A stretch of 64,000 nt of DNA, taken from an uncultured Dialister sp. (GTDB lineage: Bacteria; Bacillota; Negativicutes; Veillonellales; Dialisteraceae). Location: positions 70,410 to 134,409 of the forward strand of contig CABQAR010000003.1 in assembly GCA_902462205.1 (NCBI GenBank), written 5' to 3'. The notes beneath the pieces were generated by a model that ran no database searches, was not told the DNA's origin, and saw only the letters and a program-made list of their open reading frames with translations. This document shows positions 54,124-63,246 of the stretch, piece after piece (position 1 is the first letter of the stretch; every line of letters begins with the position of its first letter). The position numbers were made by a program, and so were the translations under genes.

Positions 54124-55425
54124 TCAGGTCACGGCGCTCAGGATGGCTTTCGTCAGGCTGTCAAACCCGTTCAGGATGGCGGTGCCCATATCGGAAAAGA
54201 AATCTCCCGTAGCCGTTCCCCAGCCTTTCAGGGTATCCCAGAACCGGCTGCCCATGTCGGCGGCTCCGTCTTTTGCCTTGCCGATGGCGTTGGCGGCCTG
54301 CTCGGTCAGTTTGGTGTCGTTTTGCTGCTCGATGCTGTCCAGCGCTTTTTCTATGTCATTGATATTCAGGACGCTGGTGACGGTACCGCCGATGAAGCTT
54401 TCAAATTCGTCAAGGATGCGTACCTTTAGTTTTTCATCCATGGTGGCGTTCAAAGATTCACCGATACGGCTTCCTATTTTTTCGCCGATGTAAGCGCCCA
54501 TCAGTGCACCGTTGATGGTGATCGTACCGAGGCTGATTCCGCCCGTAGCACCTTCCAGCGCTCCGCCCGCTGCGGTTCCGGCGGCGGTGCCTGCAAGAAA
54601 TCCGATCTGCTTGTAATCCAGCCCGGAGAGCATTCCGATGGCGGAGGTGATGGCTGTATCGGTCAGGCGCTGTACGCCTTCTTTGCCGGAAATGGCGCCT
54701 TCCTTGACCTTCAGGACGGTCTTTGCTTCTTCCACGGCATTGATGGAAATAGCGGCCAACTGTCTCGGCATGGCCTGGTTCATGATGGAAACCTGTCCAT
54801 GGTCTGCTGTCAGAATCAGTCCAACGGCGACGGCGGTTTTCAGTCCCGTGTCATGATCGGTTTCCAGCAGGCCGCGCATGTCTGCCGCTTCCTTTTCCGA
54901 AAGGGAGTTGCCCTTCCAGTTCTTTCCCGCGATGCTGAATCCGTTATTCCGTCCGCTGCTTGTGACTTTCGGGGTGCTGCCCGTCATTTCCACTGCTTTG
55001 GTGATATATTTCTTTACACGCCCGTCGAGCCAGCTCTGCTGGCTTTCTCCGTTCTGCCGCGCCTGGCGTAGGGATTGTTTTTCCTGCTCTGACGCGTCGA
55101 TGGTGGAGGTAATCTCATTAACGATTTCCGTGATCCGTTCCTGAGAAGCGCCGGTCATCTGCTCCCTCAGCCGCTTTTCCGCCCATTCCTTATCGGACAG
55201 GCTGCCTTTCTGTGCGTAACTGACGATGGCATCCGATACGGATTTCTGGATGCGGTCCGCGTCATTGGCGGAGAGGACGTCTGCCAGGGAGCTGACCGTT
55301 TTTCTTTCCGGCAGGGAGGTCAGGTTGAGTGAACCTGCATCGCCGCCGGCCGGCGGGGTTTCTTCCGCAAAGGAAGGGAAAAAGGGAAGTAAAAAAATGA
55401 AAAGCAGGGCAAGGATTTTTTTCAT
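54124..55425 (-). CDS. Large exported protein with glycine-zipper segment, unknown function
   Basis: 433 residues. The signal peptide covers about 1-20 (cleavage near SFA). A charged helical region with Gln/Glu-rich segments (about 45-145) follows. From about 270-320 comes a glycine/alanine-rich hydrophobic stretch, GFLAGTAAGTAAGGALEGAT and GAYIGEKIGSRIGE, a glycine-zipper type membrane-interacting motif. The C-terminal amphipathic helical part has KGWGTATGDFFSDMG. AAAGGAG precedes the ATG. I do not recognise a family; the zipper suggests membrane insertion or oligomerisation, as in some envelope and toxin-like proteins. Confidence 0.6.
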   Translation of the reverse strand: MKKILALLFIFLLPFFPSFAEETPPAGGDAGSLNLTSLPERKTVSSLADVLSANDADRIQKSVSDAIVSYAQKGSLSDKEWAEKRLREQMTGASQERITEIVNEITSTIDASEQEKQSLRQARQNGESQQSWLDGRVKKYITKAVEMTGSTPKVTSSGRNNGFSIAGKNWKGNSLSEKEAADMRGLLETDHDTGLKTAVAVGLILTADHGQVSIMNQAMPRQLAAISINAVEEAKTVLKVKEGAISGKEGVQRLTDTAITSAIGMLSGLDYKQIGFLAGTAAGTAAGGALEGATGGISLGTITINGALMGAYIGEKIGSRIGESLNATMDEKLKVRILDEFESFIGGTVTSVLNINDIEKALDSIEQQNDTKLTEQAANAIGKAKDGAADMGSRFWDTLKGWGTATGDFFSDMGTAILNGFDSLTKAILSAVT

Positions 55426-55520
55426 GACAGGCTCCTTTAAAGGGAAATGATTATATCATCTGTATTTTACCATAGAAATTTCATGGCAGAGAGAATCATG
55501 TAAAGAAAGTCATGAAATAT

Positions 55521-55560
55521 AAAAATAACAGGCCGCCTTTGCAGGAAACCTGTTATTTTT
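55521..55560. terminator. Bidirectional terminator near the nitroreductase
   Basis: AAAAATAACAGG pairs perfectly with CCTGTTATTTTT. It follows the reverse-strand nitroreductase gene and precedes the exported-protein gene. Confidence 0.9.
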
Positions 55561-55567
55561 CAGCTGT

Positions 55568-56089
55568 TTATTTTTTCGGCCTTGCACCGTACAGGTCCTT
55601 GTAGAGGATCCGTTCATTATAGCGGTTCATGCGGACGGGCTTCCGCTCCGGGTAGCCGATGGCGATGATGCAGAACGGCTCCATTTCAAAGGGGATGTCA
55701 AGGATATTGGACAGATGGGCTTTGCGGTCCGTATAGGGATAGACCTGCAGCCAGATGGAGCCAAGCCCCAGATGCTCTGCTTCGATCAGGATGTTCTGCG
55801 CGGCAGCGGCGCAGTCGAAAGCCCATTCTTCCGGGAAGGAAATGTTTTCTTTCTTGCCGACGATGACGATGGCGGCGCCGGCCTTTCTCGCAGGGCCGGC
55901 GACAAGGCTGTTGTGGGAAATGGCCTTGACCAGATCATCTCTGGTGACGATGATGAATTCCCTTGCTTCCTGGCTGCCGCAGGCACGGGCCTGCATGCCT
56001 GCCTTGACCAGGGTTTCCAGATCTTCTTCCGGGACAGGGGTTAATTCTTTGAAATGACGGCAGGTACCTCTTTTGAAAATCTCGTCCAT
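55568..56089 (-). CDS. Nitroreductase-family FMN oxidoreductase
   Basis: 173 residues, a small FMN-dependent nitroreductase. MDEIFKRGTCRHF (phosphate-binding Arg) opens the domain, AAAAQNILIEAEHLGLGSIWLQ lies in the middle, and CIIAIGYPERKP near the end is typical. It would reduce nitro or quinone compounds with NAD(P)H. A GTG at 56095 lies directly at the GGAGGA site; ATG 56089 is the likely start. Confidence 0.88.
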   Translation of the reverse strand: MDEIFKRGTCRHFKELTPVPEEDLETLVKAGMQARACGSQEAREFIIVTRDDLVKAISHNSLVAGPARKAGAAIVIVGKKENISFPEEWAFDCAAAAQNILIEAEHLGLGSIWLQVYPYTDRKAHLSNILDIPFEMEPFCIIAIGYPERKPVRMNRYNERILYKDLYGARPKK

Positions 56090-56190
56090 GTTCACTCCTC
56101 CTCAGAAAACAGGCGCTGATCAAAATCCGGTTAATCAGCAGAAATATTATTATTTGTCTCCATTATAGCATAATCGGAGAGTCGGCAATT

Positions 56191-56221
56191 GAAAAAGCCC
56201 TGCGTTGCGCAGGACCTTTTA
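56191..56221 (-). terminator. Terminator after the SLC13/ArsB-NhaD gene
   Basis: CCTGCG pairs with CGCAGG around TTG, with imperfect outer A/T pairing. Confidence 0.65.
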
Positions 56222-56228
56222 ATTCTGT

Positions 56229-57527
56229 TTACGGAGTGCCGAGCATGAAGTAACGGACGTAAATATAAACGGTGGAAGTGAGAAGCGTGACAAGCATCAT
56301 GGGGAAACACTTCAGCATGAAGTGCCCGAAGGTCATGTTGTAGCCTTCCTTTGCAGCGAGCGCGGCGACGATGACGTTCGGGGACGCGCCGATGATGGTT
56401 CCGTTACCGCCATAGCAGGCACCGATGGAGAGCGCCCACCACATGTAATCCGCATGGGCGAGTCCCAGAAGCTCCTGCATCTGGTGGATCAGGGGGATCA
56501 TGGTTGCCGTGAACGGGATATTGTCAATGAAGGCGGAGGCCAGACCGGAGAGCCACAGAATGGTGAAGGTCAGCGCATGGGGATCGCCGCCTACGGCAGA
56601 AATGCCTGCCTTCGCAAGCGTACTGATAACGCCCGTCGTTTCCAGACCGCCGACTACGATGAAGAGGCCGATGAAGAAGAAGAGGGAATCCCAGTCGACA
56701 TCACGGAGTATTTCATGGGGATCCACGCCGCAGATCAGGATGGCGACTACGCCGCCTGTCAATGCGATGGTGGCGGACTGGATGCCGATCATGTTATGGA
56801 TGATGAATCCGAAAATGGTCAGGACGAGGATGATGACGGATTTTTTCAGTATGGAGAAATCCGTCATCACGGAAGTGATATTGATCTTATCCAGTTCATC
56901 CGGACTCATTTCCGTTTTCGGAAGCTCTTTTCCGTAGATGATTTCCAGATAGATGATGCAGGCTGCCACGTTGAGCAGTGCGATCGGGCCGGTGTGCATG
57001 GCGAAATCATTGAAGGCCAGATGGGTGGCGGAGCCGATCATGACGTTTGGCGGATCGCCGACCATCGTGCCGGAGCCGCCGATATTGGAGAGAAGGATTT
57101 CAGCGATCAGGGTAGGGATCGGTGTGACATGGATACGGCGGCAGAGGGAAATCGTCATGGGGGTGATCAGGAGGACAGCGGTGACGGCGTCCATGAAGGA
57201 AGCACAGAAACCGGTGATGAGTCCTAAAATGATCAGAAGTTCCTTTGGCCGTCCCTTGGATACCTTGACTGCCCATAAGGCCATCGCTTCAAAGAAACCG
57301 GATTTCTTGACGACGCCGATTAAGATCATCATCCCTGTTAATAATCCGAGGGTGTTGAAGTCGATGAAATGCTGGAGGGCCATTTCCTGCGTGACGAGAC
57401 CGCTGTAAATAACGAGTCCCGCACCCAGCAGGGCGCAAATGGAACGCGGGATCCTTTCTGACATGATTCCCGCATAGGTGAGTAAAAATACAAAAATGGA
57501 AAAATAAAAAGTCGTATTTGTATCCAT
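56229..57527 (-). CDS. ArsB/NhaD-type (ion transporter superfamily) anion or Na+/H+ carrier
   Basis: 432 residues from ATG 57527, after GGGAG; a longer frame from 57560 adds an unlikely N-terminus. About eleven helices in two repeats. NIGGSGTMVGDPPNVMIGSATHL and CYGGNGTIIGASPNVIVAALAAKEGY are the paired hairpin motifs of the ArsB/NhaD/P-protein branch of the ion transporter superfamily. The substrate is unclear: arsenite, Na+ or a carboxylate are all possible. Not part of an operon. Confidence 0.85.
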   Translation of the reverse strand: MDTNTTFYFSIFVFLLTYAGIMSERIPRSICALLGAGLVIYSGLVTQEMALQHFIDFNTLGLLTGMMILIGVVKKSGFFEAMALWAVKVSKGRPKELLIILGLITGFCASFMDAVTAVLLITPMTISLCRRIHVTPIPTLIAEILLSNIGGSGTMVGDPPNVMIGSATHLAFNDFAMHTGPIALLNVAACIIYLEIIYGKELPKTEMSPDELDKINITSVMTDFSILKKSVIILVLTIFGFIIHNMIGIQSATIALTGGVVAILICGVDPHEILRDVDWDSLFFFIGLFIVVGGLETTGVISTLAKAGISAVGGDPHALTFTILWLSGLASAFIDNIPFTATMIPLIHQMQELLGLAHADYMWWALSIGACYGGNGTIIGASPNVIVAALAAKEGYNMTFGHFMLKCFPMMLVTLLTSTVYIYVRYFMLGTP

Positions 57528-57914
57528 TATCCCGTCTCCCCCAGAAAACAAATAGACCACAGAGTATCAATTTACGTTAATTCATAAATTGCAGTCTATG
57601 GATGCGTCGATTCTTATCTGTAAGTATATACGATGATGGAGAAAGCTTCAATAACTGTTGATAAATTAATTTATATATGTGTACATAATATAATTCTATA
57701 CCCCAAGAGGTTTTCCGCAGATATTTCCTGAATAAAAGGAGAAATAGGCACGAAAAACCGTATGCGGCTGCGTACAGGGATAAGGAAAACGCGGAGAGGA
57801 AAGCGGAGAGCGGCGGAAAGAAATAGGCGTCATGGAATTTCTGATTGATATTGGTATCGTTTCAGTATAAAATAATACCGACGTATTTTTTTCAATATAA
57901 AGGAGTTTAATGGA
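57528..57914. other. Intergenic region between divergent genes
   Basis: 387 AT-rich bases with no open frame worth calling. It holds promoters for the ArsB/NhaD-type gene (reverse) and, at 57845-57871, a weak TTGATA/TATAAA pair for the gene at 57915. Confidence 0.4.
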
Positions 57915-58178
57915 ATGACCCGAGCGCAAGGCCTTTTTTTTGGCATAGCCGTTGTTTTTGCTGGCTGGAACATTTTAAATAACGGGCTGGACGTGAAATC
58001 AGGAGCGATCGCCCTTCTGATCATCGTCTGCCTTGTAATCAACATACATAACAATAATCAGAAGAAAGCACAGCAGGAAGAGATTTCTGCCAAGATCCGC
58101 GAGAAGGAAGAAATACGGCAGATCCGGGCGGAAGCACGCCGCAAGCAGAACCGGAAGCACAGACAGAAGAACAAATAA
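57915..58178 (+). CDS. Small membrane protein with basic C-terminal coil
   Basis: 87 residues. Two hydrophobic helices (about 7-21 and 30-45) are followed by a strongly charged tail, QKKAQQEEISAKIREKEEIR and then mostly Arg/Lys/Gln, predicted to be helical. AAGGAG precedes the ATG. Function unknown. First of three parallel small membrane-protein genes. Confidence 0.65.
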   Translation: MTRAQGLFFGIAVVFAGWNILNNGLDVKSGAIALLIIVCLVINIHNNNQKKAQQEEISAKIREKEEIRQIRAEARRKQNRKHRQKNK

Positions 58179-58225
58179 CCGTTGGGTAAATCTTGGGCCT
58201 GCAGGCTCTTTCAGGAGTTTCTTTC

Positions 58226-58900
58226 ATGGAATTGGCACTCATTTACCGGTGGGCTGTGTTCATCCTGCTGGATTTAGGTCTTATATTATTGATGAAACAC
58301 GGGGTGCTGACCCCGTTTGTGTTCTGGTCGCGTATCCAGTATTACACGTTCTCCACGTTCACGCTTTTCATGGTGTGGCTGGGCGCCGTTCTTTTCAAGG
58401 CGGATTTCCCCTTCCTCTACACGGCGGACTGCCGGTATGTGGTGACGACGGGGCTGGTCACGCTTTCCATCATGTACCATATCATTGTCCGTCCGGGCGC
58501 GATCAAGACCCATCGGCTCAATGACATCAGCTATGAGCATTTTTCTTTTTACAACTATATATTCCATTATTTCATCCCGGTCCTCATGGCCGTGGATTTC
58601 CTGTTTTTCGTTGACAAGACGGAGCTTCACTGGCATATCATGCTGAGCTGGATGATTTATCCCGCCCTGTACGTGGTATTTGTGTACTGGCGCGCATGGA
58701 TGACTATCATCACGCACGGAACATCCCATCTGTATCCCTACACGTTTATGGATCCGAACACCAATGATTTCTTTTCCATTGCCAGAGGCTGCCTGAAGGT
58801 GGGAGCCCAGTTTTTTGCAATCGGAATCTGCGTCTATTTTGTCGGGATGGGCCTGTTTACGATTGGAATACCGCCCCTGTCGTGGACATATAATGGATAA
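58226..58900 (+). CDS. Pr6Pr-like membrane protein
   Basis: About 224 residues with six helices. TTG 58193 is a possible start, but AGGAG at 58211-58215 favours ATG 58226 (MELALIYRW). Conserved features include WSRIQYYTFSTFTLFM, MYHIIVRPGA and ITHGTSHLYPYTFMDPN, typical of Pr6Pr proteins. The function is unknown. Confidence 0.75.
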   Translation: MELALIYRWAVFILLDLGLILLMKHGVLTPFVFWSRIQYYTFSTFTLFMVWLGAVLFKADFPFLYTADCRYVVTTGLVTLSIMYHIIVRPGAIKTHRLNDISYEHFSFYNYIFHYFIPVLMAVDFLFFVDKTELHWHIMLSWMIYPALYVVFVYWRAWMTIITHGTSHLYPYTFMDPNTNDFFSIARGCLKVGAQFFAIGICVYFVGMGLFTIGIPPLSWTYNG

Positions 58901-58928
58901 ATTGATTAACGAAGGAGTTTTTTCTTAG

Positions 58929-59735
58929 ATGGCAAAATCAAAAAAAGCAAAGGTCAGTGACAGGGAATTCATGGATGTATCCACCCCCTGCAAGAAATAT
59001 CTGATTCTTTCCGGTATTGGCTTCCTCGCGCTGGCAGGATATGCGGCACGTCTCGTATGGGTGCATACGACGTTCCACGTCGTTCCCCTCCAGGGGATCA
59101 TCATCCTGATCGTGGCGCTCGGCTTCCTGATCAGTGTCGTGACGGCTAAATGCACGTACATACTCAAGGAAGATGAATTAATGATCATTAAGAAAAGCAT
59201 CTTCAAAAAACAGGAACTCCATGTGCCGTATAAGGAAATATTTGGGGTGCACCATTTCAAGAACCAGCTCATGAAACCGGCGACATACCGCTACACCTAC
59301 CATATGTATAACCATCTGGATAACAGGGAAATATGGTCGCTCCTGTATGATATCGGCGATCTGGAAAAGGTGGGACGCATCATGATGACGGGATCCGCCG
59401 CATTCTGGCATGAATTCTCCCTCCGGCTGCCTGACCGTATCGGGATTCCCCAGGAAGAAGTCGTGGCATACGTTTATCAGGGCATGAGGGAAAAACTGAT
59501 CGCCTCCGGCAAACTATCTCCGGAACTCCTTGAAAAACTGAAGAAGACAGAGGAAATGGAAGATATGACCTTTGAGGAAGGAATCGAGCAGCTTCGTCAG
59601 GAGGGCTCGGATACCGGCGGCAAGGATTACGAGGTCACGCTGGAAGATATAAAGAAAAAAGAAGGCTTTAAGGAAGAAGCAGATATGGAAGAGGCGGATG
59701 AGAAATTGTCCACAGAAGAAAAAACAGATAAGTAA
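58929..59735 (+). CDS. Bacterial PH-domain membrane protein
   Basis: 268 residues. Two hydrophobic helices (about 24-45 and 55-72) are followed by a bacterial PH-like domain: YILKEDELMIIKKSIFKKQELHVPYKEIFGVHH. A charged, Glu/Lys-rich C-terminal tail from about 195 is probably helical. bPH2-type proteins associate with membranes; function unknown. It lies 28 bases after the Pr6Pr-like gene. Confidence 0.72.
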   Translation: MAKSKKAKVSDREFMDVSTPCKKYLILSGIGFLALAGYAARLVWVHTTFHVVPLQGIIILIVALGFLISVVTAKCTYILKEDELMIIKKSIFKKQELHVPYKEIFGVHHFKNQLMKPATYRYTYHMYNHLDNREIWSLLYDIGDLEKVGRIMMTGSAAFWHEFSLRLPDRIGIPQEEVVAYVYQGMREKLIASGKLSPELLEKLKKTEEMEDMTFEEGIEQLRQEGSDTGGKDYEVTLEDIKKKEGFKEEADMEEADEKLSTEEKTDK

Positions 59736-59747
59736 TCAGTCGAAAGG

Positions 59748-59788
59748 GCTCTTATGTAAATCCATGGATTTGCGTAGGAGTCTTTTTT
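59748..59788 (+). terminator. Terminator after the PH-domain gene
   Basis: A long stem: CTCTT-ATGTAAATCC pairs with GGATTTGCGT-AGGAG, with some wobble pairs, then six Ts. Confidence 0.85.
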
Positions 59789-60469
59789 CATACACTCCTT
59801 TCGGGGAAAAGAACGGTCTCTGCCTGCATTGGAGCATAGACAAGAAAGAGGCTCATGCTGAAGCGTCATTTGTTTGTAAAAGGCACGTCATTTTCAGATA
59901 AAATAAATTAATATAATTATATAAATTATTTTTATATATAATAATTTTCTAATCATTATCAAATAAAATACAATGGAAAACATAGAAATCTATACTTCTC
60001 ATCTATAGAAATATAGGTTTCTATTTATTTTTTGAAAAAACAGCTGATAATAAGCCTTAAAACAGAAAAATGAAAATGGAGTAAATGAGAATGATTTATA
60101 TAGAATACTATAATTATGATAGATAAACAGTGAAAATAAATGAATATAGTAGTCTATATATGAGTTAATTAATTAAAAAGTATAAAATCGTCTTAAATAT
60201 TGAAATTTAACTGAATTTCATTTAATATCATTACTGGGTGTCATACGGATGCAAATCATTTGCGTTAATTGCATAATATTCGCATCACAAATAGTCAGAA
60301 GGGGGGAAGGATGGTAGGTATTTGATGATTCTCCGACAGGATGGAGGTTACAGCTGACAGCATTCATTCATTATTGATCTCTGGACCTGTCCTGCCGGCT
60401 TTCGCAGTCTGATCGTATACGGCACTCATCCACTGTCTGGCTGCGGAAATTTTAAAAGAAGGTGAAATT
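59789..60469. promoter_or_regulatory. Long AT-rich leader of the DASS transporter gene
   Basis: About 680 bases with no gene. Positions 59890-60235 are extremely AT-rich. GAATACTAT at 60103-60111 resembles the GCATACTAT repeats before the second transporter. A perfect palindrome GCAAAT-C-ATTTGC lies at 60251-60263, with a second TGCG...CGCA arrangement just after it. The structured last 150 bases suggest an untranslated leader. Confidence 0.5.
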
Positions 60470-61759
60470 ATGGATCCAGCTATTATGACGCTGTGCGTCC
60501 TTGCTGTAGCGGCGTTCCTGTTCGTAACCGAACTGATTCCGCTCGCAGTTACGGCTATGGCAGCCTGTACCGTTTTGGGTATCCTCGGTGTGCTGCCGTC
60601 TAAACAGGTCTATGCAGGCCTGTCCAACTCTACCGTCGTACTATTCGGCGGGATGTTCGTCATCGGCGCAGCCATGTTTAAAACCGGCCTTGCAGAAGCA
60701 ATCGGTATCGCAGTAGTTAAAAAAGCGGGTACCAATGAAATACCGCTGATGATGGCCATCATGCTTGTTACGATCGCGCTTTCCGCCGTATCTTCCAATA
60801 CGGGTACGGTGGCCTGCCTGATGCCGGTCATCATCGGTATCTGCCAGGCGGCCAAGATTGCGCCGTCCAAAGAGCTGATGCCACTGGCAATCGCGGCTAA
60901 TGTAGGCGGCACGATCACGATGATTGGTACCCCGCCAAATGTCATCGTAACCGGCGCGCTCTCTGCGGCGGGACTTCCGAGCTTCGGATTCTTTGAATTC
61001 GCATATATCGGCATTCCGCTCTCCATCATTATCGTTATTTACACATTATTCATCGGACGTCATTTCATTCCTGCCAAGCAGGTCGGCGAAATGGATGAGG
61101 AAGCGGTCAAGGCTGCTGCTGAAGAAGCAGGCGCTTCTGATGACGGCGCTCCGAAGAGCAGGGTGAAGATGTGGATTTCCGGACTAATTCTTTTAGGAGT
61201 CGTTGCTGCGATGGCGCTGAATCTAAAAACGGTTCCCCTCCATACGGCAGCAGTGACGGGCGCGATCCTCTGCGTGGTTACTGGCTGCCTTCGGGAAAAG
61301 GAAGCCTATGCGGGGATTGACTGGGTGACGATTTTCCTCTTCGCAGGCATGCTGTCCGTGGCCAGTGCCATGGAAAAGACCGGAGCAGGCAAACTGATTG
61401 CCGATACGGTTGTCAATGCGATGGGCGAGAATCCGAATCCTTATGTACTGTGCGCAGTCCTATTCTTGATTTCCAACGTACTGACCCAGTTCATGTCGAA
61501 TACCGCATCAGCGGCGCTGCTTGCACCGATCGGTATTTCCATCGCGCAGTCGATTGGCGCTGATCCGAAACCCGTGCTGATGGCGCTCGGCATTGCGGCT
61601 TCCATGGCATTCGCAACACCGATGGCAACCCCTCCGAATACCCTCGTACTCGGACCTGGCGGATTCTCCTTCAATGACTATGTCAAGGTCGGTGTGCCGA
61701 TGTGCATTATTTCTCTGGTGGCGTCTGTCATCATTATTCCGATTTTCTGGCCATTCTAA
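60470..61759 (+). CDS. DASS (SLC13-type) carboxylate transporter
   Basis: 429 residues, about eleven helices. The duplicated SNT motifs of divalent anion/Na+ symporters are present: SSNTGTV at 108-114 and MSNTASAA at 342-349, with IGTPPNVIVTG and MATPPNTLVLG near by. It probably imports or exchanges a dicarboxylate or related carboxylate with Na+. A soluble charged loop lies at about 205-230. It precedes the small gamma-like subunit and the decarboxylase beta subunit, which suggests supply of a carboxylate for decarboxylation. Confidence 0.88.
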   Translation: MDPAIMTLCVLAVAAFLFVTELIPLAVTAMAACTVLGILGVLPSKQVYAGLSNSTVVLFGGMFVIGAAMFKTGLAEAIGIAVVKKAGTNEIPLMMAIMLVTIALSAVSSNTGTVACLMPVIIGICQAAKIAPSKELMPLAIAANVGGTITMIGTPPNVIVTGALSAAGLPSFGFFEFAYIGIPLSIIIVIYTLFIGRHFIPAKQVGEMDEEAVKAAAEEAGASDDGAPKSRVKMWISGLILLGVVAAMALNLKTVPLHTAAVTGAILCVVTGCLREKEAYAGIDWVTIFLFAGMLSVASAMEKTGAGKLIADTVVNAMGENPNPYVLCAVLFLISNVLTQFMSNTASAALLAPIGISIAQSIGADPKPVLMALGIAASMAFATPMATPPNTLVLGPGGFSFNDYVKVGVPMCIISLVASVIIIPIFWPF

Positions 61760-61909
61760 AGAGCCTGAAAATATTCCCCTTTAATGATTTCTGTTCTTTC
61801 CTCCATGTGCGGAGAGAACAGGGTCATTCCCTTTTATCCATTGGTTCCGTCTGTGCCGTTCAAAACCGGCATGGATGGAAATTGACAGTAAGAAAGGTGG
61901 ATTTAATCG

Positions 61910-62035
61910 ATGGAAACTCCAGGCCCGCTTTCCATTTGCCTCACAAACATGGTTATCGTATTTGGCGTCCTTATTTTTCTGGCATGCGTCATACAGCTGA
62001 TCCACATTGTGGATCCGACGAAGAAAAAGAGATAA
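61910..62035 (+). CDS. Minimal sodium-pump decarboxylase gamma-like subunit (OadG-like)
   Basis: A 41-residue protein that starts with METPGPLSICLTNM, has one hydrophobic helix MVIVFGVLIFLACVIQLIH and ends in IVDPTKKKR. The VFGVLI...LIH.VDPTKK pattern is that of OadG and related gamma subunits, which are 80 or more residues in Klebsiella; only the anchor part is kept. AGGTGG at 61895-61900 is nine bases upstream. It lies 36 bases before the beta subunit, so it probably helps anchor or assemble the pump. Confidence 0.75.
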   Translation: METPGPLSICLTNMVIVFGVLIFLACVIQLIHIVDPTKKKR

Positions 62036-62071
62036 GGACATGTTGGACATCAATCATTTAGGAGGTATATA

Positions 62072-63196
62072 ATGGACGGCTTTATGAGAGCACTCGTTTC
62101 TGTATGGACAGATTCCGGATTTTCCAATCTGACATGGGAAAACGCTGTAATGATTTTAGTAGGACTTGTTTTGCTTTACCTGGCGATTGCCAAGGAATAT
62201 GAACCGCTGTTGCTGCTCCCAATCGCATTCGGCTGCATCATGGCAAACTTCCCGAACACCGGATTCAACGATGATATGGGCGTTATGATGGCGATCGGAT
62301 TCGGTATCAAGTATGAAATTTTTCCGCCGCTTATTTTCATGGGTGTCGGCGCAATGACTGACTTCGCTCCTCTGATTGCGAACCCGAAGACCATGCTCCT
62401 CGGCGCGGCTGCGCAGATCGGCGTATTCGTAGCACTGGCAGGCGCGATGATGCTCGGCTTCAATGTGCAGCAGGCGGCATCCATCGGCATCATCGGCGGC
62501 GCAGACGGCCCGACCGCCATTTATCTTTCTTCCAAGCTTGCCCCTGACCTTCTGGGAGCTATCGCCGTAGCAGCATACAGCTACATGTCACTGGTACCGC
62601 TGATCCAGCCGCCGATCATGAAGCTCTGCACGACGAAAGAACAGAGAAAGATAAAGATGGTCAACCTTCGTCCAGTTACCCATTTCGAAAAGGTCGTATT
62701 CCCGATCGTCGTAGCAATCGTGGTATCCTTACTGTTACCGCCGGTAGCAGCGCTGATGGGAATGCTCTGCCTCGGCAACCTGTTCGAAGTATCCGGAGTG
62801 ACAGCCCGACTGTCTGACACCGCGCAGAACGCACTCTGCAACATCGTAACGATTTTCCTTGCCACCGGCACAGGCTTAACGATGTCCGGCGACAAATTCC
62901 TCAGGATTGAAACAATCATGATTATTTGCCTGGGTCTGATTGCATTCGCAGCAGGCACAGCAGGCGGCGTACTGTTCGGCCAGATCATGAGAATCGCATC
63001 CGGCAACAAGGTGAACCCGCTGATCGGTTCCGCAGGCGTATCCGCCGTACCGATGGCAGCACGTGTATCCCAGGTAGTAGGATTGAGAGACAACCCGTCG
63101 AACTACCTGCTGATGCAGGCCATGGGCCCGAACGTAGCAGGCGTAATCGGAACTGCAGTAGCTGCTGGCACGATGCTGGCACAGTTCGGAGGCTAA
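62072..63196 (+). CDS. Na+-translocating decarboxylase beta subunit (OadB/MmdB/GcdB)
   Basis: 374 residues with about nine to ten helices. The functional region IIGGADGPTAIYLSSKLAPDL, with Asp145, matches the conserved Asp in OadB that binds Na+ (Asp203 in Klebsiella). A second region, TGTGLTMSGDKFLRIE, is also typical. It decarboxylates carboxybiotin and pumps Na+ out, coupled to oxaloacetate, methylmalonyl-CoA or glutaconyl-CoA. Which acid cannot be told from the beta subunit. No alpha (carboxyltransferase) or biotin-carrier gene is in the window. GGAGG precedes the ATG. Confidence 0.93.
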   Translation: MDGFMRALVSVWTDSGFSNLTWENAVMILVGLVLLYLAIAKEYEPLLLLPIAFGCIMANFPNTGFNDDMGVMMAIGFGIKYEIFPPLIFMGVGAMTDFAPLIANPKTMLLGAAAQIGVFVALAGAMMLGFNVQQAASIGIIGGADGPTAIYLSSKLAPDLLGAIAVAAYSYMSLVPLIQPPIMKLCTTKEQRKIKMVNLRPVTHFEKVVFPIVVAIVVSLLLPPVAALMGMLCLGNLFEVSGVTARLSDTAQNALCNIVTIFLATGTGLTMSGDKFLRIETIMIICLGLIAFAAGTAGGVLFGQIMRIASGNKVNPLIGSAGVSAVPMAARVSQVVGLRDNPSNYLLMQAMGPNVAGVIGTAVAAGTMLAQFGG

Positions 63197-63220
63197 TCGC
63201 CCGAATTAAAGAACAAATGA

Positions 63221-63246
63221 AAAACGCTCCTTACGGGGCGTTTTTT
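63221..63246 (+). terminator. Terminator after the decarboxylase beta subunit
   Basis: AAAACGCTCC pairs with GGGGCGTTTT (one wobble pair) and runs into Ts. Confidence 0.9.

Noticed and set aside
59890..60240. Possible replication origin in the AT-rich stretch
   Set aside because: No DnaA-box cluster or dnaA/dnaN neighbourhood is visible; the AT-rich leader is repeated before the second transporter and is better explained as regulatory.
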